This document shows positions 57,600-64,000 of a stretch of DNA of 64,000 nucleotides, in pieces (positions within the stretch are counted from its first letter, which is position 1; every line of letters starts with the position of its first letter). The notes below the pieces were generated by a model, which was given only the letters and a program-made list of their open reading frames with translations, ran no database searches and was not told the DNA's origin. Location: assembly GCF_049803835.1 (NCBI RefSeq), contig NZ_JBNAGK010000001.1, forward strand, positions 558,001-622,000, in the 5' to 3' direction. The DNA comes from Pacificoceanicola sp049803835 (lineage in GTDB: Bacteria; Pseudomonadota; Alphaproteobacteria; Rhodobacterales; Rhodobacteraceae). The translations under genes and the position numbers were made by a program.

Positions 57600-57914
57600 T
57601 CAGGACTTGTCCGTGACGTTCTCCTTGAAGGCCACGTCGAAAGCGGCCTGTTTTTCCGGGCTGGCGGCAGTCTGGTTCTGCCTCTTCCAGTCGTCGTAGG
57701 GCATCCCGTAATAAATCTCGCGGGCCTCTTCCTTGCCCATCTCGATGCCGCGCGCGTTGGCGGCCTCCTGATACCAGCGCGACAGGCAGTTGCGGCAGAA
57801 GCCGGCGAGGTTCATCAGGTCGATGTTCTGCACGTCGGCGCGGTCTTCCATCAGGTGCTGCCGGAGGCGGCGGAAGGCGGCGGCTTCCAGTTCGGTGCGG
57901 GTCAAGTCGTCCAT
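57600..57914 (-). CDS. DUF1244 family protein
   Basis: The 104-aa protein has the family signature NIDLMNLAGFCRNCLSRWY, with two cysteines, and a central EIYYGMPYDDWK segment. The function is unknown, although the fold is known from structural genomics of this family. The ATG at 57914 follows GGGAG by 8 nt and is preferred over an ATG five codons upstream. It follows the N-formylglutamate amidohydrolase on the same strand. Confidence 0.88.
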   Translation of the reverse strand: MDDLTRTELEAAAFRRLRQHLMEDRADVQNIDLMNLAGFCRNCLSRWYQEAANARGIEMGKEEAREIYYGMPYDDWKRQNQTAASPEKQAAFDVAFKENVTDKS

Positions 57915-57947
57915 CAGTTCATCTCCCATTCATTCATCTCGTGTAAG

Positions 57948-58685
57948 TCAGTCGGGCACCCGCGCAAGGGCCTCTCGCAGCATCGGCGCCAGACGCTGCC
58001 CCCAGAGCTCCTGCGTGGCTTCGGAACGGATCAGGTCGTTGCGGACCTCGATCAGCGTGTTGTTCCGTCCGTGGTGCAGGGCGTGGCGGTCGATGGCGTC
58101 GCCGGGCAGGTGGCCCGGGTAAGGCTGGTTGCGGCCGACGACGAGATCGGGCTCGGCTTCGAGCAGCGCGATGAAGGGATCGGAAAGGCGCCGGTCCCAG
58201 GCGTGCAGGATGCCGATGTGCCAGGGACGCGGCGGACGACCGCGCAGCTGGTGGGTGAAACTGTGCACGGCGACGATGACGGTATCGTCCCGCCGCGCCG
58301 CGAGACGGGCGTAGGCCTCGTGGTAGGGGCGGTAATACGCGTTGAGGCGGCGCTCCCTTTCCGCGGCATCCGCGTGACGGTTCGCGGGGATGATGGAGCC
58401 GTCGTAGAGCTTCATCAGGAGGGTCGGATCATCTTCGCCGCGGTTCGGGTCGATCACGAGGCGGGAGAAGTTGGACAAAAGCACCGGGGCGTTCAGCGCC
58501 CTGCCGAGCGCCAGGGATACTCCCGCGGCACCGGGATCGTAGGCGATGTGCCGGGTCATGTCCGCCTCCGGCAGGCCGAGGCTTTCGCCGATGTCCGGCG
58601 GGACGGTGTTGGTCGCGTGGTCGCAGGTGATCAGCCAGCGGCTTTCGCGATCCTCGCCGTGGATGTGATAGGGTTGGTATGTCAT
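57948..58685 (-). CDS. N-formylglutamate amidohydrolase family protein
   Basis: The 245-aa protein has LITCDHATNTVPP near the N-terminus and VIVAVHSFTHQLRG in the middle, the zinc-site signature of the N-formylglutamate deformylase family, plus LIEVRNDLI. Canonical members release formate from N-formylglutamate in histidine degradation, but no hut genes are near, so this subgroup may act on another N-acyl amino acid. A GTG six bases upstream (58691) is an alternative start. Confidence 0.9.
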   Translation of the reverse strand: MTYQPYHIHGEDRESRWLITCDHATNTVPPDIGESLGLPEADMTRHIAYDPGAAGVSLALGRALNAPVLLSNFSRLVIDPNRGEDDPTLLMKLYDGSIIPANRHADAAERERRLNAYYRPYHEAYARLAARRDDTVIVAVHSFTHQLRGRPPRPWHIGILHAWDRRLSDPFIALLEAEPDLVVGRNQPYPGHLPGDAIDRHALHHGRNNTLIEVRNDLIRSEATQELWGQRLAPMLREALARVPD

Positions 58686-58854
58686 GGTCACGTTATCTCT
58701 TGCATGCAACAGATAGGCCAGATCGGAAGCAAAGGGAATTGCGGGCGGTGGTCCTGCGTGTTAGCGGTAACGCAACGTCCGGGCGGATGCGGCGCGACCT
58801 TGCCAAGCCGCCTTTCGTCCTGCCATATGTGACTGCCGCGCCAGGAGAGACACC

Positions 58855-60300
58855 ATGAAAAGAGATCGCAACGTCAAGATCGTCGCGACGCTGGGACCGG
58901 CGAGTTCCACCTACGAGATGATCCGAAGCCTGCACGAGGCCGGGGCCGACGTGTTCCGCCTGAACATGAGCCACGGCACCCATGCGGAACTGGCCGAACG
59001 GCATCGCATCATCCGGCAGGTCGAGAAGGACCTCGACAGCCCGATCGCCATCCTTGCGGACCTGCAGGGGCCGAAACTGCGCGTCGGCGTGTTCGAGAAC
59101 GGCGAGGAAGAACTGGAGTGGGGCGAGACCTTCCGGCTGGATCTCGACGAGACACCTGGCACGCACAAGCGCGTGAACCTGCCGCATCCGGAGATCTTCG
59201 CCGCGCTTCAGGTCGGGGCGCACCTGCTGGTGAACGACGGCAAGATCCGCCTCCGGGTGGAGGAATGCGGTGAGGACTTCGCCAATTGCACGGTGATCGC
59301 GGGCGGCACGATTTCCAACCGCAAGGGCGTGAACGTGCCGGACGTGGTGCTGCCGCTGGCGGCACTGTCGGAGAAGGACCGCAGCGATCTGGAATTCGCC
59401 TGTGCACTGGGCGTCGACTGGCTGGCGCTGAGCTTCGTGCAGCGGCCGGCGGACGTCTGGGAGGCGCGTGAGCTGGCCGATGGCCGGGCCGCGATCCTGT
59501 CGAAAATCGAGAAGCCGGCGGCGGTGCAGGCGTTCGACGAGATTCTGGCGGTGTCCGACGGGATCATGGTGGCGCGGGGCGATCTAGGGGTCGAACTGCC
59601 CGTGCAGAACGTGCCGCCGATCCAGAAGCGGCTGGTGCGCAAATGCCGGGCGGCGGCGAAGCCGGTGATCGTTGCGACTCAGATGCTCGAATCGATGATC
59701 GAGTCGCCGATGCCGACCCGGGCCGAGGTGTCGGATGTGGCAACGGCGATCTACGAGGGCACCGATGCCATCATGCTGTCGGCGGAATCGGCGGCGGGGC
59801 AATACCCGGTCGAGGCCGTGACGACGATGAACAACGTGGCGATCGAGGTGGAGAGCGATCCGACCTACCGCGAAATCCTCGAGGCCTCGCGCCATGCCAA
59901 GCGGGTGTCGGTGGCGGATGGAATCGTGGCCGCCGCGCGGGAGATTGCGGAAACGACGGACATCAAGGCGATCTGCTGCTTCACCTCCTCCGGGACGACC
60001 TCGGCGTTGGTCGGGCGCGAGCGGCCGCGGGTGCCGATCATCGCCATGACCTCGCTGCGCGGCACCGCGCGGCGGCTGTCGCTGCACTGGGGCACGATGA
60101 CGGTGATGACCGGCGAGCTCCAGCGGTTCAAGCAGGCGGTGGTCAACGCGGCGCGGGCGGCGCGCAAGCATGGCTTTGCCGAGGAGCACGATCAGATCGT
60201 GGTGACCGCCGGTGTGCCGTTCAACGTGCCGGGGTCCACGAACATCCTGCGCGTTGCGCCCTGTGACGAGCGTTTGATCTACAGCACCGATCCGGAGTAG
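58855..60300 (+). CDS. pyk: Pyruvate kinase
   Basis: The 481-aa glycolytic enzyme converts PEP and ADP to pyruvate and ATP. Motifs are KIVATLGPASS, RLNMSHG, KIEKPAAVQAFDEI with the catalytic Lys, MVARGDLGVELP and ATQMLESMI. The length is normal and a C-terminal regulatory domain is present. AGGAG lies 9-13 nt upstream. It is the first gene of a plus-strand run leading to rpmI-rplT. Confidence 0.97.
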   Translation: MKRDRNVKIVATLGPASSTYEMIRSLHEAGADVFRLNMSHGTHAELAERHRIIRQVEKDLDSPIAILADLQGPKLRVGVFENGEEELEWGETFRLDLDETPGTHKRVNLPHPEIFAALQVGAHLLVNDGKIRLRVEECGEDFANCTVIAGGTISNRKGVNVPDVVLPLAALSEKDRSDLEFACALGVDWLALSFVQRPADVWEARELADGRAAILSKIEKPAAVQAFDEILAVSDGIMVARGDLGVELPVQNVPPIQKRLVRKCRAAAKPVIVATQMLESMIESPMPTRAEVSDVATAIYEGTDAIMLSAESAAGQYPVEAVTTMNNVAIEVESDPTYREILEASRHAKRVSVADGIVAAAREIAETTDIKAICCFTSSGTTSALVGRERPRVPIIAMTSLRGTARRLSLHWGTMTVMTGELQRFKQAVVNAARAARKHGFAEEHDQIVVTAGVPFNVPGSTNILRVAPCDERLIYSTDPE

Positions 60301-60301
60301 T

Positions 60302-60321
60302 CTGTTAACGACAGTTAACAG
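60302..60321 (+). other. Hairpin touching the ribosome site of the small membrane gene
   Basis: CTGTTAAC-GACA-GTTAACAG gives perfect 8-bp arms right after the pyk stop. The 3' arm shares AG with the AGGAG ribosome site of the next gene. Confidence 0.45.
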
Positions 60322-60330
60322 GAGTCCAGA

Positions 60331-60552
60331 ATGGATCCGGATACGACATTGGTGGTCGGCATGGTTCTGGCCGTGCTGGCCATTCCGGCGATCGTGTCTG
60401 CCTTTTCCGAAGGGCGGGCGCCCCGGGTGGCGGCGATCGTCGTGATCGTGGCGGGCGGGCTGATGGTCTACGCCATCCAGAAGAAGGAAGGCGGGTATCG
60501 CTTCGGCGATCTGCCGAACGTCGTCTACCACGTCATTGGCGATCTGATCTGA
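60331..60552 (+). CDS. Small two-helix membrane protein
   Basis: The 73-aa product has two hydrophobic segments (about residues 7-25 and 32-48) and a polar C-terminus with KKEGGYRFGDLPNVVYHVIGDLI. I do not recognise a named family. AGGAG lies 7 nt upstream. It lies between pyk and the rpmI promoter, 30 nt after pyk, and is probably co-transcribed with it. Confidence 0.75.
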   Translation: MDPDTTLVVGMVLAVLAIPAIVSAFSEGRAPRVAAIVVIVAGGLMVYAIQKKEGGYRFGDLPNVVYHVIGDLI

Positions 60553-60579
60553 GCGCAGCGCCAAGGCGCGGAAAATCCC

Positions 60580-60608
60580 TTGCCAAATATGGATCGCGCC
60601 TCTATACG
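60580..60608 (+). promoter_or_regulatory. Promoter of rpmI-rplT
   Basis: TTGCCA (60580-60585) and TATACG (60603-60608) are separated by exactly 17 bp. A leader of about 60 nt follows before rpmI, which could hold autoregulatory structure. Confidence 0.6.
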
Positions 60609-60674
60609 GCGCGCTCCAACCGTGCGTCCGGCCGAAGAGGCATGCCGAGTCGTGCGACGTAGAAGGAGACCGAA

Positions 60675-60875
60675 ATGCCCAAGATGAAGACGAAGTCGAG
60701 CGCCAAGAAGCGCTTCAAGGTCAGTGCGACCGGGAAGGTGATCGCAGGTCAGGCCGGCAAGCGCCACGGCATGATCAAGCGCCACAAGAAATTCATCCGC
60801 GACGCGCGCGGCACGACGGCCCTGTCTGCCCCCGACGCCAAGATCGTCAAGGGCTACATGCCCTACGACCGCTAA
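60675..60875 (+). CDS. rpmI: 50S ribosomal protein L35
   Basis: The 66-aa basic protein starts MPKMKTKSSAKKRFKV and contains GKRHGMIKRHKKFIR, both diagnostic of L35. GAAGGAGA lies about 7 nt upstream. It is followed after 15 nt by rplT, the usual pair. Confidence 0.98.
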   Translation: MPKMKTKSSAKKRFKVSATGKVIAGQAGKRHGMIKRHKKFIRDARGTTALSAPDAKIVKGYMPYDR

Positions 60876-60890
60876 TCAGGAGAATTCGCT

Positions 60891-61256
60891 ATGTCCCGAG
60901 TCAAAGGCGGAACCGTCACGCACGCGCGTCACAAGAAGGTCATCAAGGCTGCGAAAGGCTACTATGGCCGTCGCAAGAGCTCCTTCAAGGTCGCAACCCA
61001 GGCCGTCGACAAGGCCAACCAGTACGCAACCCGTGACCGGAAGCAGCGCAAGCGCAACTTCCGGGCACTGTGGATCCAGCGGATCAACGCCGCTGTCCGC
61101 GCCCACGACGAAGCGCTGACCTACTCCCGGTTCATCAACGGCCTGAACAAGGCCGGGATCGAAGTGGACCGCAAGGTGCTCGCCGATCTCGCCGTGCACG
61201 AGCCGGCGGCCTTCGCCGCCATCGTCGACCAGGCGAAAGGTGCCCTGGCCGCCTGA
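60891..61256 (+). CDS. rplT: 50S ribosomal protein L20
   Basis: The 121-aa L20 begins MSRVKGGTVTHARHKK and has the YYGRRKSSFKVA and RDRKQRKRNFRALWIQRINAA segments (positions 24-35 and 48-68). L20 is an early 50S assembly protein and, in other bacteria, autoregulates this operon. A strong terminator follows 25 nt after the stop. Confidence 0.98.
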   Translation: MSRVKGGTVTHARHKKVIKAAKGYYGRRKSSFKVATQAVDKANQYATRDRKQRKRNFRALWIQRINAAVRAHDEALTYSRFINGLNKAGIEVDRKVLADLAVHEPAAFAAIVDQAKGALAA

Positions 61257-61280
61257 GGCCACGCGCATCGCAGACATCGC

Positions 61281-61315
61281 AAACCCCGCCCGGTCCATGC
61301 CGTGGCGGGGTTTTT
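61281..61315 (+). terminator. Rho-independent terminator after rplT
   Basis: AAACCCCGCC (61281-61290) pairs with GGCGGGGTTT (61304-61313) around a 13-nt loop, with the T-run continuing to 61315. Confidence 0.88.
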
Positions 61316-61392
61316 CGTCTCGCGGGGATTCCCTCCCCCTTGGGGAGGGTTGGGGTGGGGGAGCGCAAACCCGGAAATGCGCCTGTGTATAT

Positions 61393-61421
61393 CCAGATTG
61401 CGCCCGGTATCGGCCCAGATT
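61393..61421. promoter_or_regulatory. Direct-repeat operator of the MocR regulator
   Basis: CCAGATT occurs at 61393-61399 and 61415-61421, a 22-bp period (about two helical turns), ending 11 bp before the start of the MocR gene. MocR regulators are known to bind tandem direct repeats, so autoregulation is likely. Confidence 0.55.
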
Positions 61422-61432
61422 ACCGTGCCGCC

Positions 61433-62911
61433 ATGGCCATTCCCGTCGAAACCTTCCGCCTTCCCCCGGACATGCAGGGCACGCTGCAGGCGCGCATCCA
61501 GCAGATGGTGGCGGAGGGCATCCTGTCGGGTCGGTTCCGGCCCGGGGAAAAGCTGCCGTCCAGCCGGGGTCTTGCCCGGCACCTAGGGGTCAGCCGGATC
61601 ACCGTGACGCTGGCTTACACCGAGCTTCTCGCCAACGATTACCTGACGTCGCGCGGACGGTCGGGCTATTTCGTCAGCGAGGGCGCTCCGCAGCCGCCGG
61701 ATTTCGGGCCGCTGGCACCAAGACAGGACAGCGTCGACTGGAACCGCGCCTTTGCTCAGCGGTTCACCGGCGGGCCGAGCCTCAGCATGGACAAGCCCGC
61801 GGACTGGGCCAGCTTCCGCTATCCGTTCATCTACGGGCAGGCCGACCCGAAGCTGTTCGATCACGCCAACTGGCGGCTTTGCGCGACACAGGCACTTGGC
61901 GTGCGGGATTTCACCGCGCTGACGCAGGACCAGTTCGATCAGGACGATCCGGAGCTGGTGAGCTTCATCGCCCGCCACACGCTGCCGCGCCGGGGTATCC
62001 AGGCCGGACCGGAGGAGATTCTCATCACCATGGGGGCGCAGAATGCCCTCTGGCTGGCGGCGCAGGTGTTGGCGGCACGCGGGCGGCGCGTGGCGGTGGA
62101 GAACCCCTGTTACCCGGCGCTGCGCGAGATCCTGCGGCAATGCGGAGCGCAGGTGTCCGCCGTCGATGTCGACCAGGAAGGCCTGCCGCCGGAGGCGATC
62201 CCGGACGGGACGCAGGTGATCTTCACGACGCCGAGTCACCAGTGCCCGACTTCCGCAACCTTGCCGGTCCGGCGGCGGGAGGCGCTGTTGGCACGGGCCT
62301 CTTCGCTGAACGCGCTGATCGTGGAGGACGACTACGAGTTCGAGATGTCCTTCCTCAAGCCGCCAAGTCCCGCGCTCAAGAGCCTCGATCAGGAGGGGCG
62401 AGTGGTCTACGTCGGCAGCTTCTCTAAGTCGCTGTTCCCCGGGTTGCGGCTCGGCTATCTGGTCGGCTCCGTATCCTTCATCCGCGAGGTCCGGGCGCTG
62501 CGGGCGAGCAGCCTGCGCCATCCGCCCGGGCACATCCAGCGCACCGCCGCCTATTACCTGAGCCTTGGCCATTATGACGCGCAGATCCGCCGCATGGGGC
62601 GGGCGCTTGGCGAACGGCGCAAGGTGATGGAACAGGCAATCGCGGCGCATGGGCTGGAGGTGGCCGGGAAAGGGGCACATGGCGGCTCGAGCATCTGGAT
62701 GGTCGCGCCGGAAGGGGTGGACAGCCGGGGGCTGGCCCTCGACCTGCGCCGCGAGAGTGTGCTGATCGAGCCTGGAACGCCGTTCTTCGCCGGAGAGGCG
62801 CCTCCGCGCCACTACTACCGGCTTGGCTATTCCTCGATCCCCTCGGAGCGCATCGAAGCGGGCATCGCGCGCATCGCTGCGGCGCTTGCGCCTGCCCGGC
62901 AGGCGGGCTAA
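61433..62911 (+). CDS. MocR-type regulator (GntR DNA-binding domain fused to aminotransferase-like domain)
   Basis: The 492-aa protein has an N-terminal winged helix (about residues 15-80, with GEKLPSSRGLARHLGVSRIT) and a fold-type I aminotransferase-like domain whose PLP lysine is Lys332 in GSFSKSLFPGLRLGY. Such proteins act as PLP-dependent transcription factors (TauR, PdxR, EnuR types). The effector and target genes are not evident here; no divergent target gene is present. There is no clear ribosome site, so the transcript may be leaderless or weakly translated. Confidence 0.92.
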   Translation: MAIPVETFRLPPDMQGTLQARIQQMVAEGILSGRFRPGEKLPSSRGLARHLGVSRITVTLAYTELLANDYLTSRGRSGYFVSEGAPQPPDFGPLAPRQDSVDWNRAFAQRFTGGPSLSMDKPADWASFRYPFIYGQADPKLFDHANWRLCATQALGVRDFTALTQDQFDQDDPELVSFIARHTLPRRGIQAGPEEILITMGAQNALWLAAQVLAARGRRVAVENPCYPALREILRQCGAQVSAVDVDQEGLPPEAIPDGTQVIFTTPSHQCPTSATLPVRRREALLARASSLNALIVEDDYEFEMSFLKPPSPALKSLDQEGRVVYVGSFSKSLFPGLRLGYLVGSVSFIREVRALRASSLRHPPGHIQRTAAYYLSLGHYDAQIRRMGRALGERRKVMEQAIAAHGLEVAGKGAHGGSSIWMVAPEGVDSRGLALDLRRESVLIEPGTPFFAGEAPPRHYYRLGYSSIPSERIEAGIARIAAALAPARQAG

Positions 62912-62921
62912 CCCGGGTGCC

Positions 62922-63854
62922 ATGAGGATTATTCGCGATTATCAGTACGTCCGCCCGGAAGATCGGGGTGCCAGCGTCGCCATCGGCAATTTCGACGGCG
63001 TGCACCTTGGTCATCAGGCGGTGATAGAGCTGGCGCACAAGGCCGCGCCGGAGGCCAAGCTTGGCGTGCTGACTTTCGAGCCGCACCCGCGCGAGTATTT
63101 CGCCCCCGATGCGCCGCCCTTCCGGCTGATGAGCGCGGAGGCGCGGGCGTCGCGGTTGGAGAAGCTGGGCGTCCAGCGGCTGTATCAGCTGAATTTCAAC
63201 ACGGCCTTGGCGTCTTTGACTCCCCGCGAGTTTGCACAGCGGGTGATCGTGGACGGGCTTGGGCTGTGTCACGTGGTCGTGGGTGCGGACTTCTGTTTCG
63301 GCAAGGGGCGGGCCGGATCGGTGGCGGATCTCAAGGCGTTCGGCGCGGAGATGGGCTTTGGCGTGACCGTGGCGGAGCTGCTGGAGGCGGGCGGCGAGGA
63401 GATTTCCTCCACCGCCATTCGCACCGCTCTGTCCGAAGGGCGGCCCCGCGACGCGAAGGCGGGTCTTGGCCACTGGCACCGGATCGAAGGCGAGGTGATC
63501 GGCGGTGAGCAACGGGGCCGCGTGCTCGGTTATCCGACCGCGAACATGAGCATCGACGGGCTGCACCCGCCCGCCTTCGGCGTTTATGCGGTGCTGGTCG
63601 AGGTCATGGACGGGCGGCACAAGGGCAAGTACCACGGCGCGGCGTCAGTTGGCGTGCGGCCGATGTTCGACGGGCAGTTCCCGAACATCGAGACCTTCCT
63701 GTTCGATTTTACCGGCGATCTTTATGGCGCAACCTTGTCCGTGGGGCTGGTGGAGTACCTGCGGCCCGAGCTGAAGTTCGACAGCCTCGACGCCCTGATC
63801 GCGCAGATGGACGCGGATTGCACGCAGGCGCGCGCCATCCTCTCGGCGCTATGA
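62922..63854 (+). CDS. ribF: Bifunctional riboflavin kinase/FAD synthetase
   Basis: The 310-aa enzyme has an N-terminal FAD synthetase domain with the nucleotidyltransferase motif GNFDGVHLGH (residues 22-31) and SSTAIRTALSEGRP, and a C-terminal riboflavin kinase domain with GYPTANM and the FDFTGDLYG segment. It makes FMN and FAD from riboflavin. The gene starts 11 nt after the MocR gene and its stop overlaps the next start (ATGA). Confidence 0.96.
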   Translation: MRIIRDYQYVRPEDRGASVAIGNFDGVHLGHQAVIELAHKAAPEAKLGVLTFEPHPREYFAPDAPPFRLMSAEARASRLEKLGVQRLYQLNFNTALASLTPREFAQRVIVDGLGLCHVVVGADFCFGKGRAGSVADLKAFGAEMGFGVTVAELLEAGGEEISSTAIRTALSEGRPRDAKAGLGHWHRIEGEVIGGEQRGRVLGYPTANMSIDGLHPPAFGVYAVLVEVMDGRHKGKYHGAASVGVRPMFDGQFPNIETFLFDFTGDLYGATLSVGLVEYLRPELKFDSLDALIAQMDADCTQARAILSAL

Positions 63855-64000
63855 GCGGCGATCCGATCCGGCGGGACGGGCTCGCGCCCCGCTTCTGGGA
63901 GCGCAAGAAACTCACCGACCTCAATCCGCAGGAGTGGGAAGCGCTGTGCGACGGCTGTGGCAAGTGCTGTCTGAACAAGCTGGAGGACGAGGAGACGGGC
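63851..64000 (+). CDS. YcgN-type cysteine-cluster protein (3' end cut by window edge)
   Basis: The first 50 residues contain FWERKKLTDLNPQEWEALC and the cluster CDGCGKCCLNKLED (Cys33, 36, 39 and 40), the hallmark of UPF0260/YcgN proteins, which are predicted to bind metal or an Fe-S cluster. The function is unknown. The ATG overlaps the ribF stop (ATGA). The frame is open at the window end. Confidence 0.9.
   Translation, partial: MSGDPIRRDGLAPRFWERKKLTDLNPQEWEALCDGCGKCCLNKLEDEETG

Noticed and set aside
57249..57616. Short frames between holA and DUF1244 as small genes
   Set aside because: They lack a convincing ribosome site with a start codon, have no recognisable family, and overlap a repeat hairpin.
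60305..60318. TTAA-N6-TTAA as a CtrA site
   Set aside because: The spacing is 6 rather than 7, and the bases are better explained as an 8-bp hairpin.
1..64000. Prophage, insertion sequence, CRISPR array, tRNA or rRNA genes
   Set aside because: I looked for transposase or integrase motifs, regular repeat-spacer arrays and RNA gene hallmarks, and found none.

Overview
The window is high-GC chromosomal DNA from an alphaproteobacterium, most likely a marine Rhodobacteraceae (Roseobacter-type) species. The evidence is the gene content and order: rpoZ-rsh-DUF2062-pdxJ-acpS-lepB-rnc, a tandem trio of peptide deformylase genes in front of fmt, a DUF3576-type lipoprotein next to leuS-lptE-holA, a choline-specific ChoXWV importer, a GntR/MocR regulator, and many lineage-specific DUF families (DUF1491, DUF1244, DUF2062, DUF3576). 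It is almost entirely core or near-core sequence. I see no prophage, insertion sequence, CRISPR array, tRNA or rRNA.

Layout. 1-6.1 kb: a Tat-exported metallo-beta-lactamase hydrolase (cut by the window edge), rsmD translationally coupled to an FAD reductase, a divergent peroxiredoxin, and a coupled minus-strand run (FemAB-like protein, pterin carbinolamine dehydratase, RidA, glycerophosphodiesterase). 6.3-9.4 kb: a two-gene type I secretion exporter with no substrate gene nearby. 9.5-10.9 kb: MlaA and MlaC-type lipid-transport proteins. 11-12.9 kb: an idonate-type dehydrogenase and its GntR/FadR regulator, with a promoter and overlapping palindromic operator readable in the sequence. 12.9-20.5 kb: moaE-moaD-pgsA, recO, era, rnc, lepB and acpS. 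20.5-25.4 kb: pdxJ, a sequencing gap (10 N), DUF2062, the (p)ppGpp synthetase/hydrolase and rpoZ with a good promoter.

25.4-33 kb: folK, a NYN-domain protein, a YqaA-like protein, cytochrome c, ispH, a LysE exporter behind a palindrome-rich AT island, DUF3429, a methyltransferase, rnhA, a TRIC-like channel and a MalY/PatB beta-lyase. 33.2-35.8 kb: def1-def2-def3-fmt; the third deformylase has lost both the metal-binding Cys and the catalytic Glu. 36-41 kb: small membrane proteins, a Xi-class GST, a degenerate response-regulator domain, an MltB-type lytic transglycosylase and adenine deaminase.

41.5-47.4 kb: a choline uptake locus in which choX is separated from choWV by a NIT-domain chemoreceptor and a GST. 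Near-identical 18-bp palindromes stand in front of both choX and choW, so the halves probably remain one regulon. 47.4-51.7 kb: a YggS-family protein, a TPR-sulfotransferase, a major porin and a DUF3576 lipoprotein. 51.7-57.2 kb: a glycosyltransferase and leuS-lptE-holA. 57.6-64 kb: DUF1244, N-formylglutamate amidohydrolase, pyruvate kinase, rpmI-rplT with promoter and terminator, a MocR regulator with a direct-repeat operator, ribF, and the start of a YcgN-type cysteine-cluster protein.

Between genes there is a recurring family of short elements: a GCGGGGC-N3-GCCCCGC hairpin and/or an AT-rich hairpin, often followed by a CCCC-GxGGTATTT-like tail and an AAGAAG run. At least nine copies or fragments occur. 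They sit mostly at gene ends and some have terminator form. One copy lies beside the sequencing gap and may have caused it.
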